64,000 bases of DNA from Acidobacteriaceae bacterium (GTDB taxonomy: Bacteria; Acidobacteriota; Terriglobia; Terriglobales; Acidobacteriaceae). Positions 25,577-34,116 of the stretch are shown piece by piece. The position numbers were made by a program, and so were the translations under genes. The notes below the pieces were generated by a model that had not been told where the DNA came from, did no database searches, and saw only the letters and a program-made list of their open reading frames with translations. The DNA is taken from NCBI GenBank assembly GCA_003132405.1, contig PKXQ01000148.1:62001-126000 (forward strand), written 5' to 3'. Position 1 is the first letter of the stretch, and every line of letters begins with the position of its first letter.

Positions 25577-26260
25577 ATGTCACAGTCAAGGCTGCGGTCT
25601 GCTGTGTGCGGCTTGCTGTTAATCCTGTTTCCGGCGCAGATGATGCTGGCAGGAGAAACGCCGTCGGCGATGCTGTATACCAATGGTGCTGCGTGGTTGA
25701 ACGGGAGCGTGGTGCCGAAGTCGGCAGCCGTGTTCTCGGGAGATCTGTTGCAGACGCGTCCCGATTCGACCGCCAGCATTCAATCGAACGGTTCGAGTGT
25801 TATGGTCCTGGCCGACTCACTGGTTAAATTTGAAGGGCCAACCATAGAGTTGGAGCACGGCGCTGTGCGGGTGACCACTTCTCGCGGACTGACGGCGCGC
25901 GCCGGTGACGTGACCATTAAACCCGCCGCCGATACTTGGACTGAATTTCAGGTCAGGGATGTCGACGGACGGGTGCAGATCGCGGCCAACAAGGGCGACG
26001 TGACTGTGCAAGACGACAAGGGAACCACGACCACTGTGTCTCAGGGACAAGAGACCACGCGCGATGACACGACCGATGCGGAGAAAAAGAAGAAAAAGCG
26101 TCGGCGTGGGGGGGCAGCGTGGGCCGCCAGTGGCGGAATCATGAGTTCTACACCGGTGGTGGTTGGCGGATTGGTTGGCATCGGAGTGGGTACGGTGTGG
26201 ATCTGGACGCGCTCAACGCCTCCGGTCAGCCCGTCGTGCCCGTCTACTCCTTGCGAGTGA
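25577..26260 (+). CDS. Secreted FecR-like protein with C-terminal membrane segment
   Basis: A 227-residue protein with a signal peptide (about 1-25). A FecR-like beta domain (about 30-165) follows, with GDLLQTRPDSTASIQSNGSSVMVL, then VTIKPAADTWTEFQVRDVDGRVQIAANKGDVTVQD. After a Thr/Asp stretch comes a basic cluster (KKKKKRRRGG) and a hydrophobic helix (PVVVGGLVGIGVGTVWIW). Classical FecR transduces iron signals to sigma factors; this version lacks an N-terminal cytoplasmic domain and a sigma partner, so a scaffold or envelope role is as likely. It lies 69 bases before rodA. Confidence 0.72.
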   Translation: MSQSRLRSAVCGLLLILFPAQMMLAGETPSAMLYTNGAAWLNGSVVPKSAAVFSGDLLQTRPDSTASIQSNGSSVMVLADSLVKFEGPTIELEHGAVRVTTSRGLTARAGDVTIKPAADTWTEFQVRDVDGRVQIAANKGDVTVQDDKGTTTTVSQGQETTRDDTTDAEKKKKKRRRGGAAWAASGGIMSSTPVVVGGLVGIGVGTVWIWTRSTPPVSPSCPSTPCE

Positions 26261-26329
26261 TTCTGGGGCCGCCAAGTTTTGCATTGAATACTTTCTCTCC
26301 AAGGTTTTTCGGGGTGGGCGACTGAATCC

Positions 26330-27415
26330 ATGTCGCGCTACGTTTCCTACCGAGATTTCGATTGGGTCCTCATGGGCTTCGTGCTGGCGATCTGCGCGCT
26401 TGGCGTGGTTCAGATCCACAGCGCGACCGAGCACACAAAATTTGCAGGATCCCACATCCGGCAAATCTACTGGATTCTGGGTGGCCTGGGCGCAATGTTT
26501 CTGGTCAGCTTGGTCAATTATCAAGCGATTCTTGAACAAATCCACTGGATGTATGTTGCATCGCTAGCCTCTTTGATCGCGGTGATTCTCTTCGGGCAGA
26601 AATATCTAGGTGCGCGTCGCTGGATCAAACTACCCGCTGGCGGTCATTTTCAGCCGTCGGAGTGGGTGAAGCTCATCCTGATTTTGGCGGTGGCGAAGTA
26701 CTTTTCAGATTTACATGAGCGCGAGCTGTCCTGGTCGGATTTCCTGAAAGCGGGAGCCATCGTCGGATTTCCAATGCTGATGGTGCTAGCGCAACCGGAC
26801 CTTGGAACCGCGCTCACCTATCTCCCGGTGGCGCTCATGGGTCTATTTCTAGGCGGACTGCGCTGGAAGCAGGCGTTGATCGTATTGATGATCGCGGGCT
26901 CACTGGTGCCCGTGGCCTGGATGAAGTTGAAGTCATATCAGAAAGAGCGATTGACGAGTTTTATGAATCCGGACGCGGATCGTCAAGGATCCGGGTATCA
27001 GGTCAACCAGTCGTTGATTGCGGTGGGGTCGGGTGGAATCTGGGGGAGCAGGCAGGGATCGCAGACGCATCTGGCGTTCTTGCCGGTGCCGCAGACCGAC
27101 TTCATTTTTGCCGCTTTTGCTGAGGAACATGGGTTTGTAGGAGCTTTAGCGGTGCTGCTGTTATACTTCATAGTGCTGATGCGGTTGACCCAGAATGCGC
27201 AAACGGCGCCCGACCGCGCCGGGGCATTTCTGGTGATGGGTGTGGTAGCTGTGCTTAGCTTCCACATTCTGGTCAACGTCGGCATGGTGGTTGGCTTTAT
27301 GCCGGTCACGGGAATACCTCTACCGCTCATGAGTTACGGTGGGTCTTCCGTTCTTTTCATGTTTTTGGCGCTGGGAATTGTGATGAACATACGGATGCGC
27401 CGCTTCGTGAACTGA
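26330..27415 (+). CDS. rodA: Rod-shape peptidoglycan polymerase RodA (SEDS family)
   Basis: A 361-residue protein with about ten membrane helices. SEDS hallmarks: LGARRWIKLPAGGHFQPSEWVKL, the catalytic-Asp block AQPDLGTAL, GSGYQVNQSLIAVGSGGIWG, FIFAAFAEEHGF, and the C-terminal GIPLPLMSYGGSS. RodA polymerises lipid II glycan strands for cell elongation with a class B penicillin-binding protein. Lacking FtsW-specific context, it is best called RodA. No mreB or mrdA is adjacent in the window; the next gene is RNase E/G, a common neighbour of rodA-mre clusters. Confidence 0.9.
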   Translation: MSRYVSYRDFDWVLMGFVLAICALGVVQIHSATEHTKFAGSHIRQIYWILGGLGAMFLVSLVNYQAILEQIHWMYVASLASLIAVILFGQKYLGARRWIKLPAGGHFQPSEWVKLILILAVAKYFSDLHERELSWSDFLKAGAIVGFPMLMVLAQPDLGTALTYLPVALMGLFLGGLRWKQALIVLMIAGSLVPVAWMKLKSYQKERLTSFMNPDADRQGSGYQVNQSLIAVGSGGIWGSRQGSQTHLAFLPVPQTDFIFAAFAEEHGFVGALAVLLLYFIVLMRLTQNAQTAPDRAGAFLVMGVVAVLSFHILVNVGMVVGFMPVTGIPLPLMSYGGSSVLFMFLALGIVMNIRMRRFVN

Positions 27416-27837
27416 GACGGATCGGTAGAAGTTGGGGCGCCTTTCACAACAACGCACGGCGCCAAGAAACAAGATTAGGCAGGAAACAAAGATTACGAAG
27501 GCCCTCGCGAAAAAGGAGGGCAGAATGCCGGCAGAAGTCGAAGCCGGACAGGATTGAAGCCAGTCAGGCGGGGAACGGCCCTCTCGGCGAAAATCAGAGA
27601 GTTGTGGCCACAGACCTGACGGAAGGCTTTACGCGATCAGTGCAGACGAGCAAGAACAATTCACTGCTGCAGTGTAGGCCCCGGGAAGTATTTCTTCCTC
27701 GGGACCGCGCCCGCTCCTACCCCGCACCCCAGCTAGCGAAAAGCACGCTGTCTGGGGACCCCGTGGAGCGGCGCTGAACGCTATCGATCCGATAGTCCGC
27801 CTTGCGCTTCTGGTCCGGTGAAATAACCGGAGTAGAA
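27416..27837 (+). other. Long hairpin-rich leader upstream of rne/rng
   Basis: This 422-base gap has no convincing gene but many stems: GCCCTC/GAGGGC at 27501-27521, CCGGC/GCCGG at 27529-27547, CACTGC-T-GCAGTG at 27662-27674, CCCGGGAAG with CTTCCTCGGG at 27680-27703, CCCCAG/CTGGGG near 27727-27757, CTATCG/CGATAG at 27781-27795 and TCCGGT/ACCGGA at 27814-27831. The last one includes part of the GGAG ribosome site (829-832) of the RNase gene. E. coli rne is autoregulated through its 5' leader hairpins; a similar arrangement here is inferred. Confidence 0.5.
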
Positions 27838-30675
27838 ATGAACAAGGAATTGTATGTATCGACCACGCCCCATGAAACCAAAGTGGGGATCACAGAAGAC
27901 GATCAACTCGCGGAAATTTATCTTGAACGCGAAAACGAATACACTCTAGCCGGCTCGATTTATAAAGGCCGAGTCACTCGCGTGCTGCCAGGCATGCAGT
28001 CGGCCTTTGTAGATATTGGCCTCGAACGCGACGCTTTCCTCTACGTCTCCGATTTCATGGATCTGGAACAGACAGATGAAGACCTGGATGAAGCCATCCC
28101 CGCGAATCGTCCAGTGACTGAGGAGCGTCCGCGCAACGGATCAGAAGCGGGTCCTGCGCTTGATGGCGAAAGGCAGTTTGGCGAGGCTGGCGGCGCCGCC
28201 GACGAAGCTGAAGAACCAATGGTTACAACCGCGGAAGTGGGCAATGCGCCAAGCGCAGCGCGCGATTTTCGCGGTCGTCGTCGCCGTCGGGGACGCCGCG
28301 GTGAAAGCGGCGACCGGCCTGGGCGCGGCGAGCGTTCCGAGCAGGCCCGAACCGAACCGCGCACTGAGGGGCGAATTGAAACATCTAGCGAAGTACGGCA
28401 CGAACCGCGTGAAGACACACGCGGAAATGAGGCGAGGGAAGTAAGGAGCGACCGTTTTGGACGCGACGACCGGGCGGGACGAGGTAGCTCCGATTCGCGA
28501 TTCCAGCGCTCCGCGCCAACCAGTCGCGTGGGCCGCGACTATGACTACGGACCACCCCCGGGATATCAGCCGATTGTGTTGCCCGGTGAATCAATCTCCA
28601 AATACCAGCGCATAAGCCAGAATCAAGCTCAGCCCCAAGAACCTGTTGCACCCAGGGAAGCTTTCTCCGTGACGAGCGCAACCCCCGTGCCCGCTTCGAT
28701 CGTTGCGAACTTTCCTGATGATGAGCCAATCTTCGCGGCGAATGTTGCCGAGCCCTTGCACGAGCAGCACGATCACGTTCCGCACGCCGAGTTCGATGAA
28801 GAGGTTCACGGCGCTGCAGCGAGCGCCGTGCCAGCAGCCGAAGATTGGAAAGTTCGTGACCAAGTGCAATCCGCGCTCGGATCTTACTCGGCTCCCGAGA
28901 CCACTGCGCGCGAGACGCGGCACGAAGCAGACTTGGAAGCTTCGCCGATTAAGCAAGACGTTACCCAGCACTTAGCTCACGATGTTGCGCATGGCTCTGT
29001 GGAAGAGCAAGAGATCGAAGAGGAAGAAGTTGAGCTTGCATCCTACGGGGAAGAACCGGGAGACGATGCGGGCTTTGAAGAAGAGGAATTGCTCGAAGTA
29101 GAAACGCAGGCCGCTGGCGCAGAATTACCTAGCTCTTCCGTCGCCGAGGTTGCTCCTGGTTTGGCGGCCGGAAGTGAGCCGGCTAGCAGTGAACCGTCAA
29201 CGAATGGCGAAGTGGTTCCTGAAGCGGTGCTAGAAGCCGAAGAGCGGGAAGCGGAGGAGTTGGAACTCGAAGAGGCGCAAGCCGAAGCCGAGGCATTGCT
29301 CGAGGCAGAAGCCATTGGCGACGGCACAGTCGATGCGAGCGCGGAGGTTCGCGGTCCAGCGCCGGAAGCAATGCTCTTACAGCGGACGCAGCGTCGCGAG
29401 CCGGACCGCGGATTCGACCGAGGCCGCGGACGCCGCGGTGGACGGCGCTTTCGCAGCCGCGAGAACCGTGTGGTGCCGCAGATCAGCGAGCTGCTCAAAG
29501 AAGGACAAGAGGTTCTGATCCAGATTGCCAAGGAGCCGATTGCCAAGAAAGGCGCTCGTATCACCAGCCATATAGCGCTTCCGGGGCGGTTTCTGGTTTT
29601 CATGCCGACGGTGAATCACACCGGAGTATCGCGGAAAATTTCTTCGGAAGAAGAGCGGCAGCGGCTGAAACGAATCATTCAGAGCGAGCGCGAAAATGGC
29701 GGCGGCGGTTTTATCGTTCGCACCGCGGCAGCGGGCGCAACCGATGAAGAACTGCGAGCTGACATTCGTTTTCTAAAGAATTTATGGAACGAAATTAAGA
29801 CGCGTTCTGAGAGCAGCAAGGCTCCAGCGCTCATTTACCACGACCTGAACGTGGTAGAGCGGGTGCTGCGCGACCAGGTCAGCTCAGACTTCTCGGTTAT
29901 CTGGGTTGATACCGAGCAGGAGTACGAACGCATTGTGCGCTTCGCCAATCGTTTCCAGCCCGCTCTCGTAAAGCGCGTCAAACTCTACACCAAAGAGACG
30001 CCGCTCTACGACCAATTCGGCCTCAACGAGGAAATCAATAAGGCGCTGAAATCGAAGGTCTGGCTGAAGAGTGGCGGCTACATCGTCATTAATCAGACCG
30101 AGGCGTTGGTCGCGATCGACGTAAACACCGGCAAGTATGTCGGCAAAACCGCTCGCCTCGAAGACACGATCGTAAAGACGAACGTCGATGCGATCAAGGA
30201 AATCGTGCGCCAGGTGCGGCTGCGCGATCTGGGCGGCATCATCATCATCGATTTCATCGACATGGACGAGCGCCGGAACCGTCAGAAAGTGATGCAGGCG
30301 CTGGAAGAGGCGCTGCGCTTCGATCGGGCTCCGTCGAAGGTTTTACAGTTCAATGATTTCGGATTAGTGGCGATCACTCGCAAACGCGTGAAGCAGTCGC
30401 TGGAGCGGACGATTGGATCGCCCTGCCCATATTGCCAATCCACCGGCTTCGTGAAATCAGTGAGCACTATCTGCAACGAGGTTTATGTGGAGATGCGCAA
30501 GATCTCGAACCATCTCGAGCACAGCGACGTGATGTTGCGCGTGAATCCCGAAGTTGCGAAAGCGCTGAAGGCGAACAATGCGAAGCTGTTGACAGAGATG
30601 GAAGAACTCACGAAAAAAACCATCATCGTGAAATCGGACCCGGCGCTGCATCAGGAGCAGTTCGATATTCACTAG
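27838..30675 (+). CDS. rne: Ribonuclease E/G with large insertion in the S1 domain
   Basis: A protein of about 945 residues. The S1 domain begins normally (LAGSIYKGRVTRVLPGMQSAFVDIG) but is interrupted after SDFMDLEQ by about 450 residues of low-complexity Arg/Gly- and Glu/Ala-rich sequence. It resumes at SELLKEGQEVLIQIAKEPI. The nuclease core is intact: VAIDVNTGKYVGK and IIIIDFIDMDERRNRQ carry the magnesium aspartates, and CPYCQSTG is the zinc link used for tetramer formation. It cleaves single-stranded AU-rich RNA for mRNA decay and rRNA processing. The ATG at 27838 is preferred over an in-frame TTG 36 bases earlier because GGAG lies at the right distance. A terminator follows. Confidence 0.93.
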   Translation: MNKELYVSTTPHETKVGITEDDQLAEIYLERENEYTLAGSIYKGRVTRVLPGMQSAFVDIGLERDAFLYVSDFMDLEQTDEDLDEAIPANRPVTEERPRNGSEAGPALDGERQFGEAGGAADEAEEPMVTTAEVGNAPSAARDFRGRRRRRGRRGESGDRPGRGERSEQARTEPRTEGRIETSSEVRHEPREDTRGNEAREVRSDRFGRDDRAGRGSSDSRFQRSAPTSRVGRDYDYGPPPGYQPIVLPGESISKYQRISQNQAQPQEPVAPREAFSVTSATPVPASIVANFPDDEPIFAANVAEPLHEQHDHVPHAEFDEEVHGAAASAVPAAEDWKVRDQVQSALGSYSAPETTARETRHEADLEASPIKQDVTQHLAHDVAHGSVEEQEIEEEEVELASYGEEPGDDAGFEEEELLEVETQAAGAELPSSSVAEVAPGLAAGSEPASSEPSTNGEVVPEAVLEAEEREAEELELEEAQAEAEALLEAEAIGDGTVDASAEVRGPAPEAMLLQRTQRREPDRGFDRGRGRRGGRRFRSRENRVVPQISELLKEGQEVLIQIAKEPIAKKGARITSHIALPGRFLVFMPTVNHTGVSRKISSEEERQRLKRIIQSERENGGGGFIVRTAAAGATDEELRADIRFLKNLWNEIKTRSESSKAPALIYHDLNVVERVLRDQVSSDFSVIWVDTEQEYERIVRFANRFQPALVKRVKLYTKETPLYDQFGLNEEINKALKSKVWLKSGGYIVINQTEALVAIDVNTGKYVGKTARLEDTIVKTNVDAIKEIVRQVRLRDLGGIIIIDFIDMDERRNRQKVMQALEEALRFDRAPSKVLQFNDFGLVAITRKRVKQSLERTIGSPCPYCQSTGFVKSVSTICNEVYVEMRKISNHLEHSDVMLRVNPEVAKALKANNAKLLTEMEELTKKTIIVKSDPALHQEQFDIH

Positions 30676-30708
30676 ACCGCGCACAACAATTTGATCTGAG
30701 TTTTGAGA

Positions 30709-30738
30709 AAAAGGACGGGCAAATTAGCCCGTCCTTTT
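30709..30738. terminator. Bidirectional hairpin terminator
   Basis: AAAAGGACGGGC at 30709-30720 pairs perfectly with GCCCGTCCTTTT at 30727-30738 across a six-base loop AAATTA. It serves the RNase gene on the plus strand and could also serve the convergent minus-strand gene ending at 30786. Confidence 0.9.
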
Positions 30739-30785
30739 CTGTTGGCGATGTCGGGATGAACCAGTGCGCAGAAGGAAGTGGTCTT

Positions 30786-32252
30786 CTACGATTCTGCGAT
30801 GAGCTTTGCCGCTTCGGCGGTGCGTTCGCGCAGCTTATCGAGAGAATTGCGGAGCGGTTCGCTGTTCCTCTGGGTTTCCGCTTGCTGCCCAACCGCTAAT
30901 GCGAGTCGGTCCACGGCTTCAGCAAGGCGTTTGGCGAGATCGATCAGAACCACCAGGGAATCGGCGTGCAGCTTCCAGACCGAGTGCGAATTTCGTGAGC
31001 GCTTCAACTCCTCCATCTCAGTGGTGAGGCGCGCGTTCACCGCGACCAGGCGCAGTAACATGCGGGCAGCATCGGCACGCGGTCCCGACTGCTCAAGATA
31101 GTCCGCAGTGTACGCTTCAACCTCGGCGGCATTGAGCATGAGGTTGAAATAGCGCATGGGCACGATCTGCCGGAACTTCGGATCGGCGACGCGGACGAAG
31201 ACGCGGACCGACTCTTCAACTCTACGCAACTTGGCTTCTTCGACCGAGAGCGCCTGTGGAGTGATGGCGGCTGGAACATACTTCACGACCAGCGCCGGAG
31301 CAGCCGCCGCAGCGCCAGCGCCCACGGCGTGCCCGGACGGCGCATGGTCTGGATGCGAGCGCCGGATGGGCGGCCTGCGCTCCAGTTCCTTTTTCAGCCG
31401 CGAAACACGGCGGAATTTTTCCAGCGCAGAGCCGTAATCAACGGTTAACAGTGCCTCCTGGTTCAGCGCGGCAACGTGCTCAACGGTGACCTCGACGCCG
31501 TCGACTGTGCTCAGAATGCTGCCGCCCAGTTCTTCGAGGCGCCTGGCGAAATCCTTGATCTCGGCCGTGGCGGAGACAAAGAGCGAATGGAAACGGTCGC
31601 CGAATGCCGCGTTGTAAGGCGCGAGTGTGGCCAAAACTCCGGGGTGATAAATCGATTCGCCGAGCGAAGCTTTCAATTCCCGAACGCGCTGGATGATGCC
31701 CGAATCCATGAGCGCACTGAAGTCCTGAAAGCGATTGGCTTGGTCGAGCAAAGGGCCAAACTCGCGCAGCAGTTGCACGTGATTTTCGGACAACACCGGG
31801 ACGTCGGATTCCGACAGAATTTCGAGGAGCGCAATTTCAAAAGGAGAAAGAGGAATCGAGCCATCGAGGCCATAACCACGCCGCTCCCATTGACCGGGCA
31901 CGCGGGGATGGCGGAATAGAAAAGTTGCGACTAGATCCGTCTTGTCGCGATTCGCGCCTGAATCGTCGCGATGGCGCGCGAAATAGCGCAGCAGCGCCTC
32001 CGCAACTTCCGGATCCATGTCAGATTGCACGCCGATGCGCAGCATGGCGGGAGTGATAGCCATGTCGAGAAGCTGTATCCAGAGCTGCATTTGATCGAGA
32101 GTGGAGCGCACGTCGGTGGCGCGGCTGATGACCTCAGGAGCGAGTTCGGCGGGCGAGGGCATTTCTCCGCCAAGTTGGTCGCTCAGCAGACGATGGTAGA
32201 AGCTCTGCACGGTGGCGAGCAATGCGAGTTCCCATTGGGGATCCTCAACCAC
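30786..32252 (-). CDS. Large cytoplasmic protein of unknown function
   Basis: A 488-residue, mostly helical and charged protein with no signal peptide or membrane segment. I do not recognise the family. Three parts can be seen: a helical N-terminal half (about 1-260) with LEILSESDVPVLSENHVQLL; a basic, Ala-rich linker near 290-325 (RRSHPDHAPSGHAVGAGAAAAAPA); and a helical C-terminal region (about 340-488) with coiled-coil character (RLTTEMEELKRSRNSHSVWKLHADSL). The even helical pattern suggests a scaffold or binding protein. It stands alone and shares the terminator region with the RNase E/G gene. Confidence 0.75.
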   Translation of the reverse strand: MVEDPQWELALLATVQSFYHRLLSDQLGGEMPSPAELAPEVISRATDVRSTLDQMQLWIQLLDMAITPAMLRIGVQSDMDPEVAEALLRYFARHRDDSGANRDKTDLVATFLFRHPRVPGQWERRGYGLDGSIPLSPFEIALLEILSESDVPVLSENHVQLLREFGPLLDQANRFQDFSALMDSGIIQRVRELKASLGESIYHPGVLATLAPYNAAFGDRFHSLFVSATAEIKDFARRLEELGGSILSTVDGVEVTVEHVAALNQEALLTVDYGSALEKFRRVSRLKKELERRPPIRRSHPDHAPSGHAVGAGAAAAAPALVVKYVPAAITPQALSVEEAKLRRVEESVRVFVRVADPKFRQIVPMRYFNLMLNAAEVEAYTADYLEQSGPRADAARMLLRLVAVNARLTTEMEELKRSRNSHSVWKLHADSLVVLIDLAKRLAEAVDRLALAVGQQAETQRNSEPLRNSLDKLRERTAEAAKLIAES

Positions 32253-32496
32253 AGTCAGCTCCTTCGAGATCGGGCCGCAGGATTTTCAAATAGATGTCCG
32301 TTCTTAGTAAAACCGAAAGGGCAACTCGGTGCAATTGGTTACCCGGTTACGGAAGTGATGGCACTCCTACTCCCATGAGCCGAGGCTCAGCTTTACCGCG
32401 GAAAATGCTGGGATGGCGAGTGCAACGCCGATGGATCGAGCTATGTCGAGTACTTCAGTAATACCGTGGGCGGGGAACAAGTCGCTTGTGCGCCGA

Positions 32497-34116
32497 CTAT
32501 TTCTTCAGCGCCTTCACAATCACACGCGCGGCGTTAGCGCCAGAGCCGCCGGTAAGACCCGTGCCAGGATGAGTTCCATTGCCGCATAAAAAAAGTCGCT
32601 CGATTGGTGTTTGATAGCGCGCCCAGTCGAGCAGTGGACGCATGGTGAAAAACTGATCGAGTGCGAGTTCGCCATGAAAGATGTGTCCGCCGGTGAGACC
32701 GTAAGTTTCTTCGAGATCGTTTGGCGTAATGATTTGGTGCCGCAGAATCATCTGCGGCAGATTAGGCGCGTATTGTGCAATCGTCTTAACCACAGTTTCG
32801 CCAAGTGCCGTGCGCTGGCTCTCCCAGCCGCCATCTCTTAGTTTGTAGGGCGCGTACTGCATGTAGATGGACATCACGTGCTGGCCGGCCGGAGCGAGCG
32901 ATGGATCGGAGAGAGACGGGAACGTCATTTCAATGTAAGGGTTGCGCGAGAATTTGCCATACTTCGATTCGTCGAAAGCGCGCTCCAGGTAATCGATCTC
33001 CGGGCCGATCTGGATGCGCCCCTGCAGCAGGTTGCTATTTCCCTTGCTTTTAAGCGCTGTAAATTCGGGCAGTGCAGAAAGAGCAAGATTGATTTTCGCG
33101 ACCGTTCCCATCGAGCGATAGTTCTTAATTGTTTGTATGAAATCTGGGGCAAGGTGCGCGGGATCGACGAGGCGCATCAGAGTGCGCTTGGGGTCGGCGT
33201 TGGAGACGACAGCTCGCGCGTGTATTTCTTCGCCGGAAGCGAGGACGACTCCGGTAGCGATGCCGTCCTTCACCCGAATCTCGGCGACGTCGGTGCCAGT
33301 ACGAATTTCCGCGCCCGCTTGTTGCGCCGCCGTAGCCATCGCTTGCGTAATGGCACCGACTCCACCGGCAGGGAACTGCACGCTTCCCGCGGGAGACGAA
33401 TTTGTCGCTTGATCAGCAGCGGCACGCAATAAAAGCACGAGTGCGCTCCCCGCTGACCACGGCCCCAGGAATGTCCCGAAGATGCCGCGGGCGGCGATGG
33501 TCGCGCGCAGCGGTTCGGTATCGAAGAACTCAGCCACCAGATCGGCGGCAGCCATCGGTCCCCATCGCAGCACGCGATACAAATCTTTCTTGCCTAAATT
33601 GCGGATGGAACGTCCCGTCTGCAACATTCCCCAGAGGTCGCCGCCACTGGGGTTGTCTATATTCGGCGGAGTGAGCGCCAGCGCTTCGCCAATAACTTTG
33701 CCAATCTTGCCGAGGGCTACGTCGAAGTCGAAATACGAAGCGGCATCTTTCTGCGACCATTGCGCGATTTCAGATGCAGCTCTCTTTGCGTCGGAATAAA
33801 GGACGAGGGCGCGGCCATCGGGCAGCAGCGAAACAGTGCTGACTTCGGAGGTCGTTAGTTTTAGACCATGCTGCTCGAGTTGCATGTCGCGCACGATGTC
33901 GGCGCGCAGTGGGCCTGGAAGGTGCGCCAGCGTCGAGCAGCGAAAGCCAGGATGCAACTCCTCTGTAATGGCCGCACCTCCTACCTGGGCGCGGCGTTCG
34001 AGGACGAGCGGTTTGAATCCCGCCTTGGCCAGATAGAATGCGGCGACAAGACCGTTGTGGCCGCCGCCGACAATAACAACGTCACGGGCTTCCGCTGCCG
34101 ATCCGACTGCGGACAT
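32497..34116 (-). CDS. FAD-dependent phytoene-desaturase-like oxidoreductase (second of a tandem pair)
   Basis: A protein of about 539 residues. The dinucleotide-binding fold is VVIVGGGHNGLVAAFYLAKAGFKPLVLERR, followed by GGAAITEELHPGFRCSTLAH. The C-terminal FAD motif is LFLCGNGTHPGTGLTGGSGANAARV. This is the CrtI/PYROXD2-like branch; substrates range from carotenoids to unknown. The frame is open upstream, but the ATG at 34116 overlaps the stop of the other oxidoreductase by one base (TAATG), which fixes the start. It shares its whole layout with the upstream gene, so the pair probably arose by duplication. Confidence 0.9.
   Translation of the reverse strand: MSAVGSAAEARDVVIVGGGHNGLVAAFYLAKAGFKPLVLERRAQVGGAAITEELHPGFRCSTLAHLPGPLRADIVRDMQLEQHGLKLTTSEVSTVSLLPDGRALVLYSDAKRAASEIAQWSQKDAASYFDFDVALGKIGKVIGEALALTPPNIDNPSGGDLWGMLQTGRSIRNLGKKDLYRVLRWGPMAAADLVAEFFDTEPLRATIAARGIFGTFLGPWSAGSALVLLLRAAADQATNSSPAGSVQFPAGGVGAITQAMATAAQQAGAEIRTGTDVAEIRVKDGIATGVVLASGEEIHARAVVSNADPKRTLMRLVDPAHLAPDFIQTIKNYRSMGTVAKINLALSALPEFTALKSKGNSNLLQGRIQIGPEIDYLERAFDESKYGKFSRNPYIEMTFPSLSDPSLAPAGQHVMSIYMQYAPYKLRDGGWESQRTALGETVVKTIAQYAPNLPQMILRHQIITPNDLEETYGLTGGHIFHGELALDQFFTMRPLLDWARYQTPIERLFLCGNGTHPGTGLTGGSGANAARVIVKALKK

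Noticed and set aside
27416..27837. RNase P RNA, 6S RNA or tmRNA in the structured leader
   Set aside because: None of the conserved core motifs of those RNAs is present, and the stems are short and local.
32253..32496. Possible riboswitch (CCGAAAGGGCAACTCGG-type hairpin)
   Set aside because: One short stem resembles parts of several riboswitches, but no complete consensus such as the cyclic-di-GMP or TPP core is present, and the stretch lies between two same-strand genes without a clear expression platform.
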